DNA of 64,000 nucleotides from Desmospora activa DSM 45169 (GCF_003046315.1 NZ_PZZP01000001.1:1054001-1118000); one strand, 5' to 3'; positions 26,822-35,336 are shown, counted from the first letter of the stretch. Program-made: numbers and translations. Notes: generated from the letters alone by a model not told the origin.

Positions 26822-27482
26822 GAGGAAAACATTCTAAAATGGTTGCCGCAACAACAGCAGCAATCGCTTGGTGCCCGCGATTGTTGGGATGGATCGGTTT
26901 AGATCCCAACAGGGGGACATCGGAGAGAGAGCCGGTGCGAAAACCATCGATCCACTGCGGTTCCTGCCCTAGAAAAAGATCGTGTAAATCTACCAGTGGG
27001 ATCCCCCAGTTATCAGCGGTACCTGCAATCTGCCGGTTAAAAGCATCGATCCAGTTTGCAGCAAAAGGAGAACGGGGAAAGGGATTATACTGGTTGAGGA
27101 AAAATACGGGAACCGGGGTAAGTTGACGGATGTGGGTAATGATCCGATGCAGGTTGGCTCGATACGAGAGCAAGGTTGAGGTGAGAACAGCCGGTCTCTG
27201 AGTCAAACGAAACGCGAGAAAAGCGCGTAAGAGATCGTTTCCTCCAATCAGGATGGAGATAACTTGAGCCTGGCGAATCCAAGCGCGTAGGCGCGGTGAG
27301 AGAGTGGTCCAGGCCAAAACTTCTCTGCTGATCGCTCCTTTTCGTGCTGCACGCAACAGCTTCAAGGGAACGCCGGTATTCTTTAACGACCGAACCGCGA
27401 GAGGGGCGTATCCCTGGCCGGGAGAGGCACCAACTCCGACCGTGATGGAATCGCCAATCGCGAGGTAATAGGAATGTCGCAT
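26811..27482 (-). CDS. SGNH/GDSL-family hydrolase
   Basis: A 223-residue SGNH esterase/lipase-type enzyme. Block I AIGDSITVGVGA near residue 8 holds the catalytic serine, block III GGNDLL near 78 the oxyanion asparagine, and block V has HPNNRGHQ near the C-terminus with the histidine. No signal peptide is present, so it acts in the cytoplasm unless exported otherwise. The start is ATG at 27482 (MRHSYYLAIGDS). Substrates of this subgroup are usually acylated sugars or phospholipids, but nothing here decides. It is divergent from the metallophosphoesterase. Confidence 0.9.
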   Translation of the reverse strand: MRHSYYLAIGDSITVGVGASPGQGYAPLAVRSLKNTGVPLKLLRAARKGAISREVLAWTTLSPRLRAWIRQAQVISILIGGNDLLRAFLAFRLTQRPAVLTSTLLSYRANLHRIITHIRQLTPVPVFFLNQYNPFPRSPFAANWIDAFNRQIAGTADNWGIPLVDLHDLFLGQEPQWIDGFRTGSLSDVPLLGSKPIHPNNRGHQAIAAVVAATILECFPPAG

Positions 27483-27613
27483 AATTGTTCTCCTGATCCA
27501 TTGAAAGTGGTATTCTAATGTATGCGTGATTCAAGAGAGAAGGTAGGGCCCTCACCCGAGGAATCAGTGGTTGTGGGAACTTGAGGGCATGGTTGAAGGA
27601 GGGGGGATGCATT

Positions 27614-28351
27614 TTGACCATCTATGCCATTAGCGATCTTCATCTTTCTTTTAACAAACCGGTTGAACTATATGGAATTGATCTGGAACGGGATGTAGAC
27701 AAGCCGATGGATGTCTTCGGATGGAAGCGCCATTTTGACCGTGTCCGCGATCACTGGTTGGAGACGGTAACAGCGACGGATACGGTGTTGATTCCGGGAG
27801 ATATCAGCTGGGCGTTGCGCTTGGATCGAGCGGTGTATGATTTTAATTGGATCAACCAACTGCCGGGAAAAAAGGTGCTATCCCCTGGTAATCACTGTTA
27901 TTACGCCCAGAGCAAGAAAAAAGTGCGTCAACATCTTCCGGTAGAAATGACTTGGATTGATGCCGATTATACATTGGTGGAGGATTATGTTGTGGCTGCA
28001 ACACGGGGGTGGAATTTACCCGGTGACAAAGGGTGGAATGAAGAGGAGGACCGCAAAATTTATGAGCGACAAGCGGGACGACTGCGGCTGGCATTAGAGG
28101 CGGCGGCTCATGATCACCCCGATAAGGAGCGGCTGGTGATGCTCCATTATCCGCCGGTCACCCCACGGGTTTCCACATCGGCGTTTATGGATCTGCTGCG
28201 GGAATTTCAAGTGAAACTGTGCGTATACGGTCATTTGCATGGGCGGTCCCACCATGACGCGATTGAAGGGTTGGTTGATGGGGTGCAGTTGCAATTGGTT
28301 TCCTGTGATTACCTCGATTTTAAGCCGCTTCCACTTTCGTTATATGATTAA
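27614..28351 (+). CDS. Metallophosphoesterase (calcineurin-like phosphohydrolase)
   Basis: A 245-residue dinuclear-metal phosphoesterase. Metal-site motifs are SDLHLSF (residues 6-12), PGDISWAL near 58, GNHCYY near 95, and the C-terminal YGHLHGRSHHD near 208. The usual GNHD is GNHC here, with the aspartate replaced by cysteine. The start is the TTG at 27614 after GAAGGAGGGGGG. The DLHLSF...NKPMD(V/I)FG pattern matches a conserved Firmicutes family of unknown substrate. It is a single gene closed by a strong terminator. Confidence 0.88.
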   Translation: MTIYAISDLHLSFNKPVELYGIDLERDVDKPMDVFGWKRHFDRVRDHWLETVTATDTVLIPGDISWALRLDRAVYDFNWINQLPGKKVLSPGNHCYYAQSKKKVRQHLPVEMTWIDADYTLVEDYVVAATRGWNLPGDKGWNEEEDRKIYERQAGRLRLALEAAAHDHPDKERLVMLHYPPVTPRVSTSAFMDLLREFQVKLCVYGHLHGRSHHDAIEGLVDGVQLQLVSCDYLDFKPLPLSLYD

Positions 28352-28370
28352 ATTATTTTCCACAGAAGAA

Positions 28371-28407
28371 GCCCTCCGTTTGTTAATCATACAAATGGAG
28401 GGCTTTT
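28371..28407 (+). terminator. Terminator of the metallophosphoesterase gene
   Basis: GCCCTCCGTTTGT (28371-28383) pairs with ACAAATGGAGGGC (28391-28403) with one mismatch-like G-T pair, then TTTT. Confidence 0.85.
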
Positions 28408-28519
28408 ATGATATAGAAGAAATTTCGCTGTAAAATGATTGATTCATTCCCCCAATCTGGGGTCCTTTGCCGGTCTGTCTTAGATGAGGGAGATTGTTAG
28501 AGTGGAATGATTCATCATA

Positions 28520-30034
28520 TTAGGAGACGGCTGCCGCTTTTACTAACTGACCACTCTCAATCAATTGTGCCGCCTGCTCAATATCCGGTTGTCCAGGCCG
28601 ATCGTTTACGAGCGGAGGGATATGTTTTCGAATTAGGCGGTAGGCAGGAACGGTACCTGCTCCCATCTGCCGGTCGGAAAACTCCAGCCCTTGTGCAGCG
28701 GTGATCCACTCGATAGCCAAGACGCGGGTTACATTGTCCAAGATGCGCAACAGCTTCCTGGCTGCAATGGAACCCATGCTGACATGATCCTCTTGGTTGG
28801 CGGATGAAGGGATCGAGTCGACGGAAGCTGGATGGGCCAATCCTTTGTTTTCCGATACCAACGCCGCTGCCACATATTGTAGAATCATATAACCGGAATG
28901 AAGGCCCCCTTTTTGCGTTAAAAACGGAGGCAGTCCGCTCAACTGTGGATTGAGCAAGCGCTCGCTCCGCCGTTCTGAAATATTGGCGATTTCCGCCATG
29001 GCGATTCCCAGATAGTCGGCGGCTAGGGCCAAGGGTTGGCCATGAAAGTTTCCACCTGACAGAATCAAGTTTTCATCGGTGAAGAGCAAAGGATTATCAG
29101 TCACAGCATTTAACTCGCGGATTACAATCGCTTCCACATGTTCATATGCATCGCGGGAAGCACCGTGTACTTGCGGGATACAACGCAGGCTGTACGCGTC
29201 TTGGACCCGTTTTTCACCGGGGCGTGTGAGACAGTGGCTACCATGAAGCAAGGCACGCATATGGGCGGCTACCTGTAGCTGCCCCATTTGTCCCCGGGCT
29301 TGGTGCAATAGCGGGTGAAGAGCATCCGGAATCCCCCCTAAAGCCTCCATTGTCATTGCACTGATGATATCGGCGCTGATTAGAAGGTTTTCCGCTTTAC
29401 GAATGGCGAGGGCACAGATGCTGGCCATCATTTGCGTTCCATTGATTAGGGCTAGCCCCTCTTTGGCAGCCAGGGTGATCGGGGCATGTCCTCGTTGATC
29501 TAATACTGTTCGTGCACCCATCCGTTGACCGCGGTAGGAAACTTCCCCTTCACCGATCAAGGGAAGAATCATATGGGCCAACGGAGCCAGATCTCCGCTT
29601 GCCCCCAGTGAACCTTGACTGGGAATGACAGGGTGGATCCCGTCGTTGAGCAGGAGAATCAAGGCGTTTACCGTCGATGGGCGAATACCGGAATATCCTC
29701 GTGCCAGTGCGTTGGCGCGCAAAACCATCATTCCCCGCACAATCTCCTCGGATAAAGGCTCCCCTACACCACAGGCGTGGCTTTTGATCAGATTGTGTTG
29801 TAACTCTTCCGATTGTTCCCGGTCGATGACTGTATCGCTAAACTTACCGAAACCGGTGGTAATCCCATAAATCACGTCACCGCGAGCCACTGCTCCATCC
29901 ACCAGCCTGCGGCTGCGTTCCATCGCTGTAATAGCGGTGGGGGCCAATTGTACGGGGCGGCGGTGAAATACGACCTGTTCCCACTCTTCCAGGGTAAGAC
30001 TGTGTCCGTCGAGCCATACAGGTGAATCCATCAT
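28520..30034 (-). CDS. hutH: Histidine ammonia-lyase
   Basis: HutH deaminates L-histidine to urocanate using an MIO cofactor formed from the Ala-Ser-Gly of GASGDLAPL, seen near residue 145. At 504 residues it has the usual length. Other marks are GYSGIRPSTVN, NGTQMM, and a C-terminal SSANQEDHVSMG. ATG 30034 follows AAAGGGGGAA; the frame reaches 30076 but without a ribosome binding site. The rest of the hut pathway (hutU, hutI, hutG) is not in the window, so the product would need partners elsewhere. A hairpin with a U-rich tail and a short frame lie directly upstream, see the separate entries. Confidence 0.95.
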   Translation of the reverse strand: MMDSPVWLDGHSLTLEEWEQVVFHRRPVQLAPTAITAMERSRRLVDGAVARGDVIYGITTGFGKFSDTVIDREQSEELQHNLIKSHACGVGEPLSEEIVRGMMVLRANALARGYSGIRPSTVNALILLLNDGIHPVIPSQGSLGASGDLAPLAHMILPLIGEGEVSYRGQRMGARTVLDQRGHAPITLAAKEGLALINGTQMMASICALAIRKAENLLISADIISAMTMEALGGIPDALHPLLHQARGQMGQLQVAAHMRALLHGSHCLTRPGEKRVQDAYSLRCIPQVHGASRDAYEHVEAIVIRELNAVTDNPLLFTDENLILSGGNFHGQPLALAADYLGIAMAEIANISERRSERLLNPQLSGLPPFLTQKGGLHSGYMILQYVAAALVSENKGLAHPASVDSIPSSANQEDHVSMGSIAARKLLRILDNVTRVLAIEWITAAQGLEFSDRQMGAGTVPAYRLIRKHIPPLVNDRPGQPDIEQAAQLIESGQLVKAAAVS

Positions 30035-30069
30035 AGTAGTACGTTCCCCCTTTATCGAAGAAAAGAATG

Positions 30070-30101
30070 CAAACAAAAGGGACCGGTTTAAAACCGGTCC
30101 C
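30070..30101 (-). terminator. Hairpin with U-rich tail in the hutH leader (possible attenuator)
   Basis: On the minus strand GGGACCGGTTT and AAACCGGTCCC (30079-30101) form a near-perfect palindrome followed by TTTTGTTTG. It lies 36 bases before the hutH start. It could also end transcription on the plus strand (TGTTTTTG), but no plus-strand gene ends there, so an attenuator for hutH is a reasonable reading. Confidence 0.6.
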
Positions 30102-30147
30102 TGTTTTTGCTCGCTGGGATGAACTCTTTTGGTGGCGATTGCGACAT
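30088..30147 (-). CDS. Possible 19-residue leader peptide of hutH
   Basis: ATG at 30147, preceded by CGGAGGGG at five bases, opens MSQSPPKEFIPASKNRDRF and stops at TAA (30088-30090), which sits exactly in the loop of the hairpin upstream of hutH. A ribosome ending there would cover one arm of the hairpin. The peptide has no histidine run, so classical His attenuation is not indicated. It could also be chance. Confidence 0.35.
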   Translation of the reverse strand: MSQSPPKEFIPASKNRDRF

Positions 30148-30250
30148 GGTGACCCCTCCGATGTTAAACATGTGTCCAAGAATCTACCGTCGATCAGCAT
30201 AGAATGATCGCAAAAAGCGTTGAAAAATAAAATGAAACGAGGCGAAGGAA

Positions 30251-30706
30251 ATGAGTTGTTCCAAACGCAACATTTTGTCTAACGGAAACTTTACCAAAGG
30301 TTTGGCACCATGGCGGGGCAGAAAGATCCGTCTGGTTCCCAACCCGCTCAAAAAGGGAGATACCTCTTTGGCGATGCGTGGCAACAGTATATTATACCAA
30401 AATGTGCGGACCAATGTTCGACCGGGATGTGTCTATAATCTACGCTTCCGGATTTTTAACAATCGACCTTCGGTGAAGCCACCCCGACTGTTTGCCACCG
30501 TGTCGTACCTAGACGGAAGGAAGCGTCTCCTGCGTTCCACCCCTGTTTTGGTAGAACCGCCACATCCCGCTATTCCCCAGTTTACCTCATTTTTCACGAT
30601 TGTACCTCCCGGTCCTGCCGCTACTCGTTTTATATCCGTTGTATTTTCTCTCAATCGCGGTTCGTTGTTAATCGATTATATCTCAATATCAGCGCGAAAT
30701 GTTTAA
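30251..30706 (+). CDS. NTTRR-F1-like/carbohydrate-binding jelly-roll protein
   Basis: A 151-residue protein with the pattern NILSNGNFTKGLAPW at the start, a run of alternating beta-strand segments, and LLIDYISIS at the end. This is the layout of CBM-like jelly-roll domains and of the NTTRR-F1 domain that heads collagen-like spore surface proteins in Bacillales. No collagen repeat follows; the gene ends after the domain. There is no signal peptide. ATG 30251 follows GGCGAAGGA. A spore-coat or exosporium role is a guess from the family; the function is unknown. Confidence 0.5.
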   Translation: MSCSKRNILSNGNFTKGLAPWRGRKIRLVPNPLKKGDTSLAMRGNSILYQNVRTNVRPGCVYNLRFRIFNNRPSVKPPRLFATVSYLDGRKRLLRSTPVLVEPPHPAIPQFTSFFTIVPPGPAATRFISVVFSLNRGSLLIDYISISARNV

Positions 30707-30727
30707 AATCCAATCAGGATTTCACCC

Positions 30728-30756
30728 TTGCCGTTTTACGGGACTCTGCCTATACT
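30728..30756 (+). promoter_or_regulatory. Sigma-A-type promoter of the PCYCGC lipoprotein gene
   Basis: TTGCCG (30728-30733), a 17-base spacer and TATACT (30751-30756). Confidence 0.65.
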
Positions 30757-30808
30757 GAGAAGGGAGCAGATTGGGAAGCTGTAATGCCCCCTTATATGGA
30801 GGAGTCCA

Positions 30809-31255
30809 ATGATGAAAAAAATCATTTCAATGGCCGTCCTCGCTTTTTTTGTATTGTTAACCGCTTGTTCACAGCAGGGTGACGACAATATTGACGGGGC
30901 GAAGGAACGAGTGTTTCCTGACTTTGTGGAATCGTCTCCGGTGAAACATGTGAAAGAGGCTTATGCCTACGCTGCCGATCACCCCCAGGATTTGGACCAT
31001 ATTCCTTGCTATTGCGGTTGCGGCTCCATCGGACACAAAAGTGTAAAAAGCTGTTTTTTACGTTCTGGCTCCGGTGAAGAGGCAAGCTTCGACCCTCATG
31101 GAGCCGGATGTGAAATTTGTGTGCAAATCGTTCTCGATACCAAGAATGGAAAGCAGGAGGGTAAACCTCTCCATGAAATCCGACAAGAGATCGATCAACG
31201 CTACGGAGAGAGGTTAACACCGACAAACACTCCGGAGCCACCGGCGGGAATGTGA
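30809..31255 (+). CDS. PCYCGC-motif lipoprotein
   Basis: A 148-residue secreted lipoprotein. Residues 1-20 form a lipoprotein signal peptide with the lipobox LTAC. The family-defining IPCYCGCGSIGHKSVKSC block is near residue 68, with a further GCEIC near 102. The cysteine pairs suggest metal or heme binding at the cell surface, but the family (PCYCGC domain) has no settled function. GGAGG precedes the ATG. It is transcribed from the promoter at 30728 and is followed by a terminator at 31398. Confidence 0.88.
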   Translation: MMKKIISMAVLAFFVLLTACSQQGDDNIDGAKERVFPDFVESSPVKHVKEAYAYAADHPQDLDHIPCYCGCGSIGHKSVKSCFLRSGSGEEASFDPHGAGCEICVQIVLDTKNGKQEGKPLHEIRQEIDQRYGERLTPTNTPEPPAGM

Positions 31256-31397
31256 CGATTTAGCAGGATGAGGTTTGCCCTGATCGCAGGGAGACTGGTA
31301 TATCGCATTCTTTTTCAGAGAAGAATGGAAACCAGTCGGAGCGCTGGGATCGCTTTTTTGACGTATTCTTGACTGCGGATCGTTCATGTAAATAAGT

Positions 31398-31422
31398 AAC
31401 CCGGCGATTGTCCGGGTTTTTT
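31398..31422 (+). terminator. Terminator after the PCYCGC lipoprotein gene
   Basis: AACCCGG (31398-31404) pairs with CCGGGTT (31412-31418), with a run of T to 31422. Confidence 0.78.
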
Positions 31423-31466
31423 CCATTCAACTTATCATCGCACCTGAAAAATAGGAGGGTTCTTTT

Positions 31467-32024
31467 TTGAAAATCGTAGCCATATCCGGAAGTATGAATC
31501 CGCAGTCAACGACCCGGCAAGCGGTGACCATTGTAATGAACGCAGCCGAAGAGGCAGGTGCCGAAGTAGAGTTGATCCATCTCGGCGATTGGAAGCTCCC
31601 CATCTTTGACTGTCGAACCGATGAATCTACCTATCCGGAAGCCGTTCACCGTTTCCGGGACACGATCGCTTCCGCTGATGCGTATATTATCGGCTCTCCT
31701 CAGTATCACGGCAGCTTGTCCGGCAGTCTCAAAAACGCCCTCGATTTCATCAGTGCACGGGAATTAGAGGGGAAGTTTGTCGCATTGGTCGGTACAGCCG
31801 CTGGACAGATGGGAGCCACCAACGCCCTCAACACATTGAATGAGATTTGTCGTAATCTGCATGCGTGGCCATTGCCATCCTCTCCTTCAATCCCGCAATC
31901 CTATTCCGCTTTTTTACCTGATGGTTCATTAAAAGATGCGAAGCTACAAGATCGCTTAGAAAGTCTGGGGCGCCAACTGGTACAAGTAATGGGGAACAAC
32001 GGTGTACGGATGGATGTGCGATGA
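31467..32024 (+). CDS. NADPH-dependent FMN reductase
   Basis: A flavodoxin-like reductase of 185 residues. The FMN-phosphate loop is GSMNPQSTTRQAV at residues 8-20, and SPQYHGSLSGSLKNALDF near residue 75 is the flavin-ring loop typical of NAD(P)H-dependent FMN/azo/chromate reductases. It starts with TTG at 31467 behind AGGAGGG. The physiological electron acceptor cannot be told. A 9-bp hairpin (32019-32047) without a clear T tract follows. Confidence 0.9.
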   Translation: MKIVAISGSMNPQSTTRQAVTIVMNAAEEAGAEVELIHLGDWKLPIFDCRTDESTYPEAVHRFRDTIASADAYIIGSPQYHGSLSGSLKNALDFISARELEGKFVALVGTAAGQMGATNALNTLNEICRNLHAWPLPSSPSIPQSYSAFLPDGSLKDAKLQDRLESLGRQLVQVMGNNGVRMDVR

Positions 32025-32113
32025 TAAAAAGGATTTGCTTATCATCGGGTCGAAGTGCCTATGGAACCGAATGCGATCAATCCTGTGCGGTGACCAAATC
32101 GTTTCCCGTTACC

Positions 32114-32140
32114 ATGTGAAAGTATGATATACTTTCACAT
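32114..32140. promoter_or_regulatory. 27-bp perfect palindrome overlapping a -10 box upstream of mntR
   Basis: ATGTGAAAGTAT and ATACTTTCACAT are perfect 12-bp arms around GAT. The centre contains TATGAT, which can serve as the -10 box of mntR. It lies 38 bases before the mntR ATG, the place for an autoregulatory or repressor site. The arms do not obviously match the known MntR box of B. subtilis. Confidence 0.7.
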
Positions 32141-32177
32141 GCGAAAACCTGTGGGAGACAGGATAGGGGGAAGGTTC

Positions 32178-32612
32178 ATGCCGACGCCGAGTATGGAAGA
32201 TTATTTGGAGAATATTTATAAACTGATCGAACAAAAGGGTTATGCCCGAGTTTCCGATATTGCGGAAGCGTTGGAGGTCCACCCCTCATCCGTCACCAAA
32301 ATGGTGCAAAAGCTGGATGAACGCCAGTATCTCGTATATGAAAAGTATCGCGGCCTGGTGTTGACGGCAAAAGGGAAAAAGATCGGGAAGCGTTTGGTTG
32401 ATCGACATGCCTTGCTGGAAGAGTTTTTACGGATCATCGGAGTGGAGGAAGATCAGATTTATACGGATGTGGAAGGGATTGAACACCATCTCAGCTGGGC
32501 TTCCATCACCAGCATCGAAACACTGGTGGAGTACTTCCGCCACAACCCGGAGCGAATCGAGGAATTGCGCGCCTTCAGAGTGGCTGACGAAATGGAGGAC
32601 GTAAACCGCTAA
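32178..32612 (+). CDS. mntR: Manganese-dependent transcriptional regulator MntR
   Basis: A 144-residue DtxR-family repressor of manganese uptake genes. All metal ligands of B. subtilis MntR are present at the same numbers: D8, E11, H77, E99, E102 and H103. The winged helix is at about 20-65 with [15 protein letters not shown] 32178 follows AGGGGGAAGG; the longer frame to 32124 lacks a site. The gene sits before yqhO as in B. subtilis (yqhN). Confidence 0.95.
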   Translation: MPTPSMEDYLENIYKLIEQKGYARVSDIAEALEVHPSSVTKMVQKLDERQYLVYEKYRGLVLTAKGKKIGKRLVDRHALLEEFLRIIGVEEDQIYTDVEGIEHHLSWASITSIETLVEYFRHNPERIEELRAFRVADEMEDVNR

Positions 32613-32616
32613 CACG

Positions 32617-32690
32617 ATCCCATGGCCTGGAACCCCGTTGACGACTTAAACCGTCCCCGGCGTTTGATAGCCATGGGATTTCTGTTTTTA
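32617..32690 (+). terminator. Possible terminator of mntR
   Basis: ATCCCATGGC (32617-32626) pairs with GCCATGGGAT (32670-32679) around a long loop, then TTCTGTTTTT. Confidence 0.45.
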
Positions 32691-32743
32691 CGGTGAACGT
32701 CATACATATGAAAGAATAGTGCATCCTGACTGGGGGGAGTTTT

Positions 32744-33724
32744 ATGCACGCTGATGCGGTGTTGGAAGGAGGAGGCGTCAAAGCGTTCGGTTTGGTGGGT
32801 GCCCTGCAAGTTGCAGAAGAAAAAGGATATGAGTGGAGGCGATTGGCTGGTACTTCCGCCGGCTCCATTATCGCCTCGCTGTTGGCTGCTGGTTATCGCA
32901 GCGAAGAGCTTTACCATCTGATGTTTAAACATGATTTTTCTACATTTACTCCTGTCCTGTGGTACCATCGTATCCCGTATCTGGGCCATGGCCTTCGCTT
33001 ATGGGTGAAAAAGGGGATATACCCCAATCGTCCCCTGGAAAAGTGGGTAGGAGAGTTGTTGGCCAAAAAAAATGTTTACACCTTTGCCGATCTAAAAGAG
33101 AGGGAATTATCAATCATCGCTTCCGATATCAGTGAAGGTAATCTGTTGGTATTGCCTCGGGATCTAAAGGACTACGGGATCGCGGCAGAACGGTTTCCCG
33201 TCGCTCGGGCAGTTGCCATGAGCTGTGCCATCCCTTTGTTTTTTGATCCGGTGAAATTGGTCCATCGCTCCAGCAAAAAAGTGAGTATAGTTGTGGACGG
33301 TGGTGTGTTGAGCAATTTTCCGGTCTGGTTATTTGATCAGGAACAGCCCCGTTGGCCTACCTTCGGCTTTCGTTTTTTGTCGGAGAAAGCAGGGCAGCCG
33401 CGTGAGATTGGAGGGCCGATCTCTCTGTTGCGGGCGATGTTTTTAACGATGTTGGATGCGCATGACAACCGCTACATCAAGGAACAAGACAAGGTTCGAA
33501 CGATTCAGGTGCCGATAGAAGGAGTAAAGTTAACCGATTTTGATATCACTGATGAAAAGCGAAAAGCTTTGTATCAGGCGGGGATCGAGGCGGCGGAGAA
33601 GTTTTTTGACGATTGGACCTTTCGCGATTATCTGGCCAATCGTGGAATCGAGCCGTCTGTCACTTGTCACATCAATTCCAAACCGGCTGAGAGGAGACAA
33701 CCGGATACCAAGGTCAAATTGTAA
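32744..33724 (+). CDS. yqhO: Patatin-like phospholipase (YqhO-like)
   Basis: A patatin-fold acyl hydrolase of 326 residues. The oxyanion block EGGGVKAFG is at residues 8-16, the nucleophile elbow GTSAGS at about 36-41, and the catalytic aspartate in DGGVLSNFP near 185. There is no signal peptide. ATG 32744 follows GGGGGGAG. Its place between mntR and yqhP/yqhQ matches B. subtilis yqhO. No CD-NTase gene is nearby, so there is nothing to suggest a CBASS defence role. Confidence 0.92.
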   Translation: MHADAVLEGGGVKAFGLVGALQVAEEKGYEWRRLAGTSAGSIIASLLAAGYRSEELYHLMFKHDFSTFTPVLWYHRIPYLGHGLRLWVKKGIYPNRPLEKWVGELLAKKNVYTFADLKERELSIIASDISEGNLLVLPRDLKDYGIAAERFPVARAVAMSCAIPLFFDPVKLVHRSSKKVSIVVDGGVLSNFPVWLFDQEQPRWPTFGFRFLSEKAGQPREIGGPISLLRAMFLTMLDAHDNRYIKEQDKVRTIQVPIEGVKLTDFDITDEKRKALYQAGIEAAEKFFDDWTFRDYLANRGIEPSVTCHINSKPAERRQPDTKVKL

Positions 33725-33728
33725 AGTT

Positions 33729-33771
33729 GCATCAAAAAATCCCAGTATGGATCACTGGGATTTTTTGATGC
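33729..33771. terminator. Bidirectional terminator between yqhO and yqhP
   Basis: An 18-bp perfect stem GCATCAAAAAATCCCAGT with its complement (33729-33746 and 33754-33771). The 3' end of the convergent minus-strand gene lies inside it. Confidence 0.93.
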
Positions 33772-34066
33772 GGGTGGCGCTTTTTTTGTTGCCGTCGATG
33801 ACGCGGAAGGGATATCGTTTTTTGGCTGCTTTTTTCTTTTTTCGTTGTGTGGAGGAACGAAGGGGTGGTCGCATTCCATTTGAACTCTTTGGATAGGTGA
33901 AGCGGATCAACCATCGTGGCGGTCTTTTATAGAGGTAAAAAATAACTCCGCCCACGATAAGCATGATCAAGACGGTGGAGGTGCGGTTGAGCAGAAGGTG
34001 AACCAAACCGATCGCGAGCAATGATAACAGGATGACACGCCAAACTTTTTGTGTATTGCTCAACAT
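33752..34066 (-). CDS. yqhP: Small membrane protein with basic tail (YqhP-like)
   Basis: A 104-residue protein with two hydrophobic segments (VILLSLLAIGLVHLLL at 11-26 and VLIMLIVGGVIFYLY at 32-46). A strongly basic cytoplasmic tail (QRKKKKAAKKR) follows. Its place between the patatin gene and yqhQ matches B. subtilis yqhP, though the sequence relation is weak. The last eight codons are part of the shared terminator stem, so the C-terminus is dictated by the hairpin. Function unknown. Confidence 0.65.
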   Translation of the reverse strand: MLSNTQKVWRVILLSLLAIGLVHLLLNRTSTVLIMLIVGGVIFYLYKRPPRWLIRFTYPKSSNGMRPPLRSSTQRKKKKAAKKRYPFRVIDGNKKSATRIKKSQ

Positions 34067-34181
34067 GGCGGTATCCCCCTCATTTCTTCAATGGCTATGC
34101 AAAAAGTATATCAAAGCCATTGATTTCTTCAACCTATTTTGCCCTTATAGGGATAAGCCTAAACCGTATTTTTACAGTTGA

Positions 34182-35126
34182 TCAGCTAGAATGGGCGAGC
34201 GTGGAAGAAGGGGTTGCTTCGGCTGTTTGCTGGTCCAATTCCACCATGCGGTTAAAGGCTGCGATTGCCACTTCCACTTGGTCATCGTCGGGTTGACGGG
34301 TGGTCAGCTTTTGCAACCATAGCCCCGGATAGCCGAGATAAGTCAACACGGGTACATCCCGCACAGCATTGGTCAGACGTAACAGCTCATAGGAGAGACC
34401 GATTACAACCGGAATCAACATCAGGCGTGTCAGGATACGATCCCAGACATTGTCATAACTAAAAAAGGAGTAGATGACGACACCAACCAGAATGGTAAGG
34501 ATAATAAAACTGCTTCCGCACCGATAATGAAGAGGCGACTGTTTTTGCACATTGGTGACGGTTAGTTCCAACCCTGACTCATAGGCGTTGATCACTTTAT
34601 GTTCAGCACCGTGATACTGGAATAGCCGTTTTACCACCGGCGTTTGTGAGATTAGCCATAGATAAACCAGCAATAAAAATGTTTTAATGGCACCTTCGAT
34701 TAAATTTTGTACAATCAGGTTGCTGACCCAGCGGTCGAATAGGATGCTGGCCAAAAAAGCGGGCAAGGCGGTAAAAATCGCTTTTCCCACAATTAAGGAG
34801 AGCACACCGACCAAGGCGACACCCAAGATCATTCCCATTTTGGAGTGAGTCGGTTCTTGTGGTTCTTCTCCTGGCTCCAGATCATAGCGATCGGAAGCGA
34901 ACTGTAGGTGTTTGGACCCGGAAGCGCTCGATTCCAACAGTGCGAACAAGCCTCGGATAAACGGGATTTGCTTCAATCGTCTAAACGGGGAGTGTTGTCG
35001 TGTCACTTCATAAGTTTCGATTTCGCCGTTTTTTCTGCGGATCGCCGTCACCTGAGCCCGCTTTCCCCCAAACATGACACCTTCAATTACGGCTTGACCG
35101 CCATATGCGATTGGTTTGTCTGCCAC
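34182..35126 (-). CDS. yqhQ: DUF1385 membrane protein YqhQ
   Basis: A polytopic membrane protein of about 314 residues from the DUF1385 family. It shows PIAYGGQAVIEGVMFGGKR at the N-terminus, YHGAEHKVINAYE near the middle (a conserved His/Glu pair suggesting a metal site), and several membrane helices. The GTG at 35126 is chosen because AGGAGT lies 13 bases upstream and the length then fits the 318-residue B. subtilis protein; frames reaching 35201 lack a site. Function unknown. Confidence 0.88.
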   Translation of the reverse strand: MADKPIAYGGQAVIEGVMFGGKRAQVTAIRRKNGEIETYEVTRQHSPFRRLKQIPFIRGLFALLESSASGSKHLQFASDRYDLEPGEEPQEPTHSKMGMILGVALVGVLSLIVGKAIFTALPAFLASILFDRWVSNLIVQNLIEGAIKTFLLLVYLWLISQTPVVKRLFQYHGAEHKVINAYESGLELTVTNVQKQSPLHYRCGSSFIILTILVGVVIYSFFSYDNVWDRILTRLMLIPVVIGLSYELLRLTNAVRDVPVLTYLGYPGLWLQKLTTRQPDDDQVEVAIAAFNRMVELDQQTAEATPSSTLAHSS

Positions 35127-35280
35127 AACTACACCACCACTCCTATTTGAGGTCATTTCAGCAATCGTTTTTTTGATTTTCTTATTGTAACATATCTCCA
35201 ATCGAATCGAACGACAACTCTTTTATTTTTATGCTTATTGATTACAGAAGTGGGAACGGAGAGGCCCAGGCGAAAACGAA

Positions 35281-35308
35281 TTCCATCCCCACCGGATTGT
35301 GATACAAT
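35281..35308 (+). promoter_or_regulatory. Promoter of aroQ-papQ
   Basis: TTCCAT (35281-35286), 16 bases, TACAAT (35303-35308) with TGA just upstream (extended -10). Confidence 0.55.
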
Positions 35309-35336
35309 GACGAAGGGAACGATGGGGGTGAGTGGG

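Noticed and set aside
32019-32047. CGATGATAA/TTATCATCG hairpin as terminator of the FMN reductase gene
   Set aside because: The 9-bp stem is good but no T tract follows, so termination is not supported.
32744-33724. Patatin gene as a CBASS effector (CapV)
   Set aside because: No CD-NTase or accessory gene is adjacent and the gene order matches the housekeeping yqhO location.
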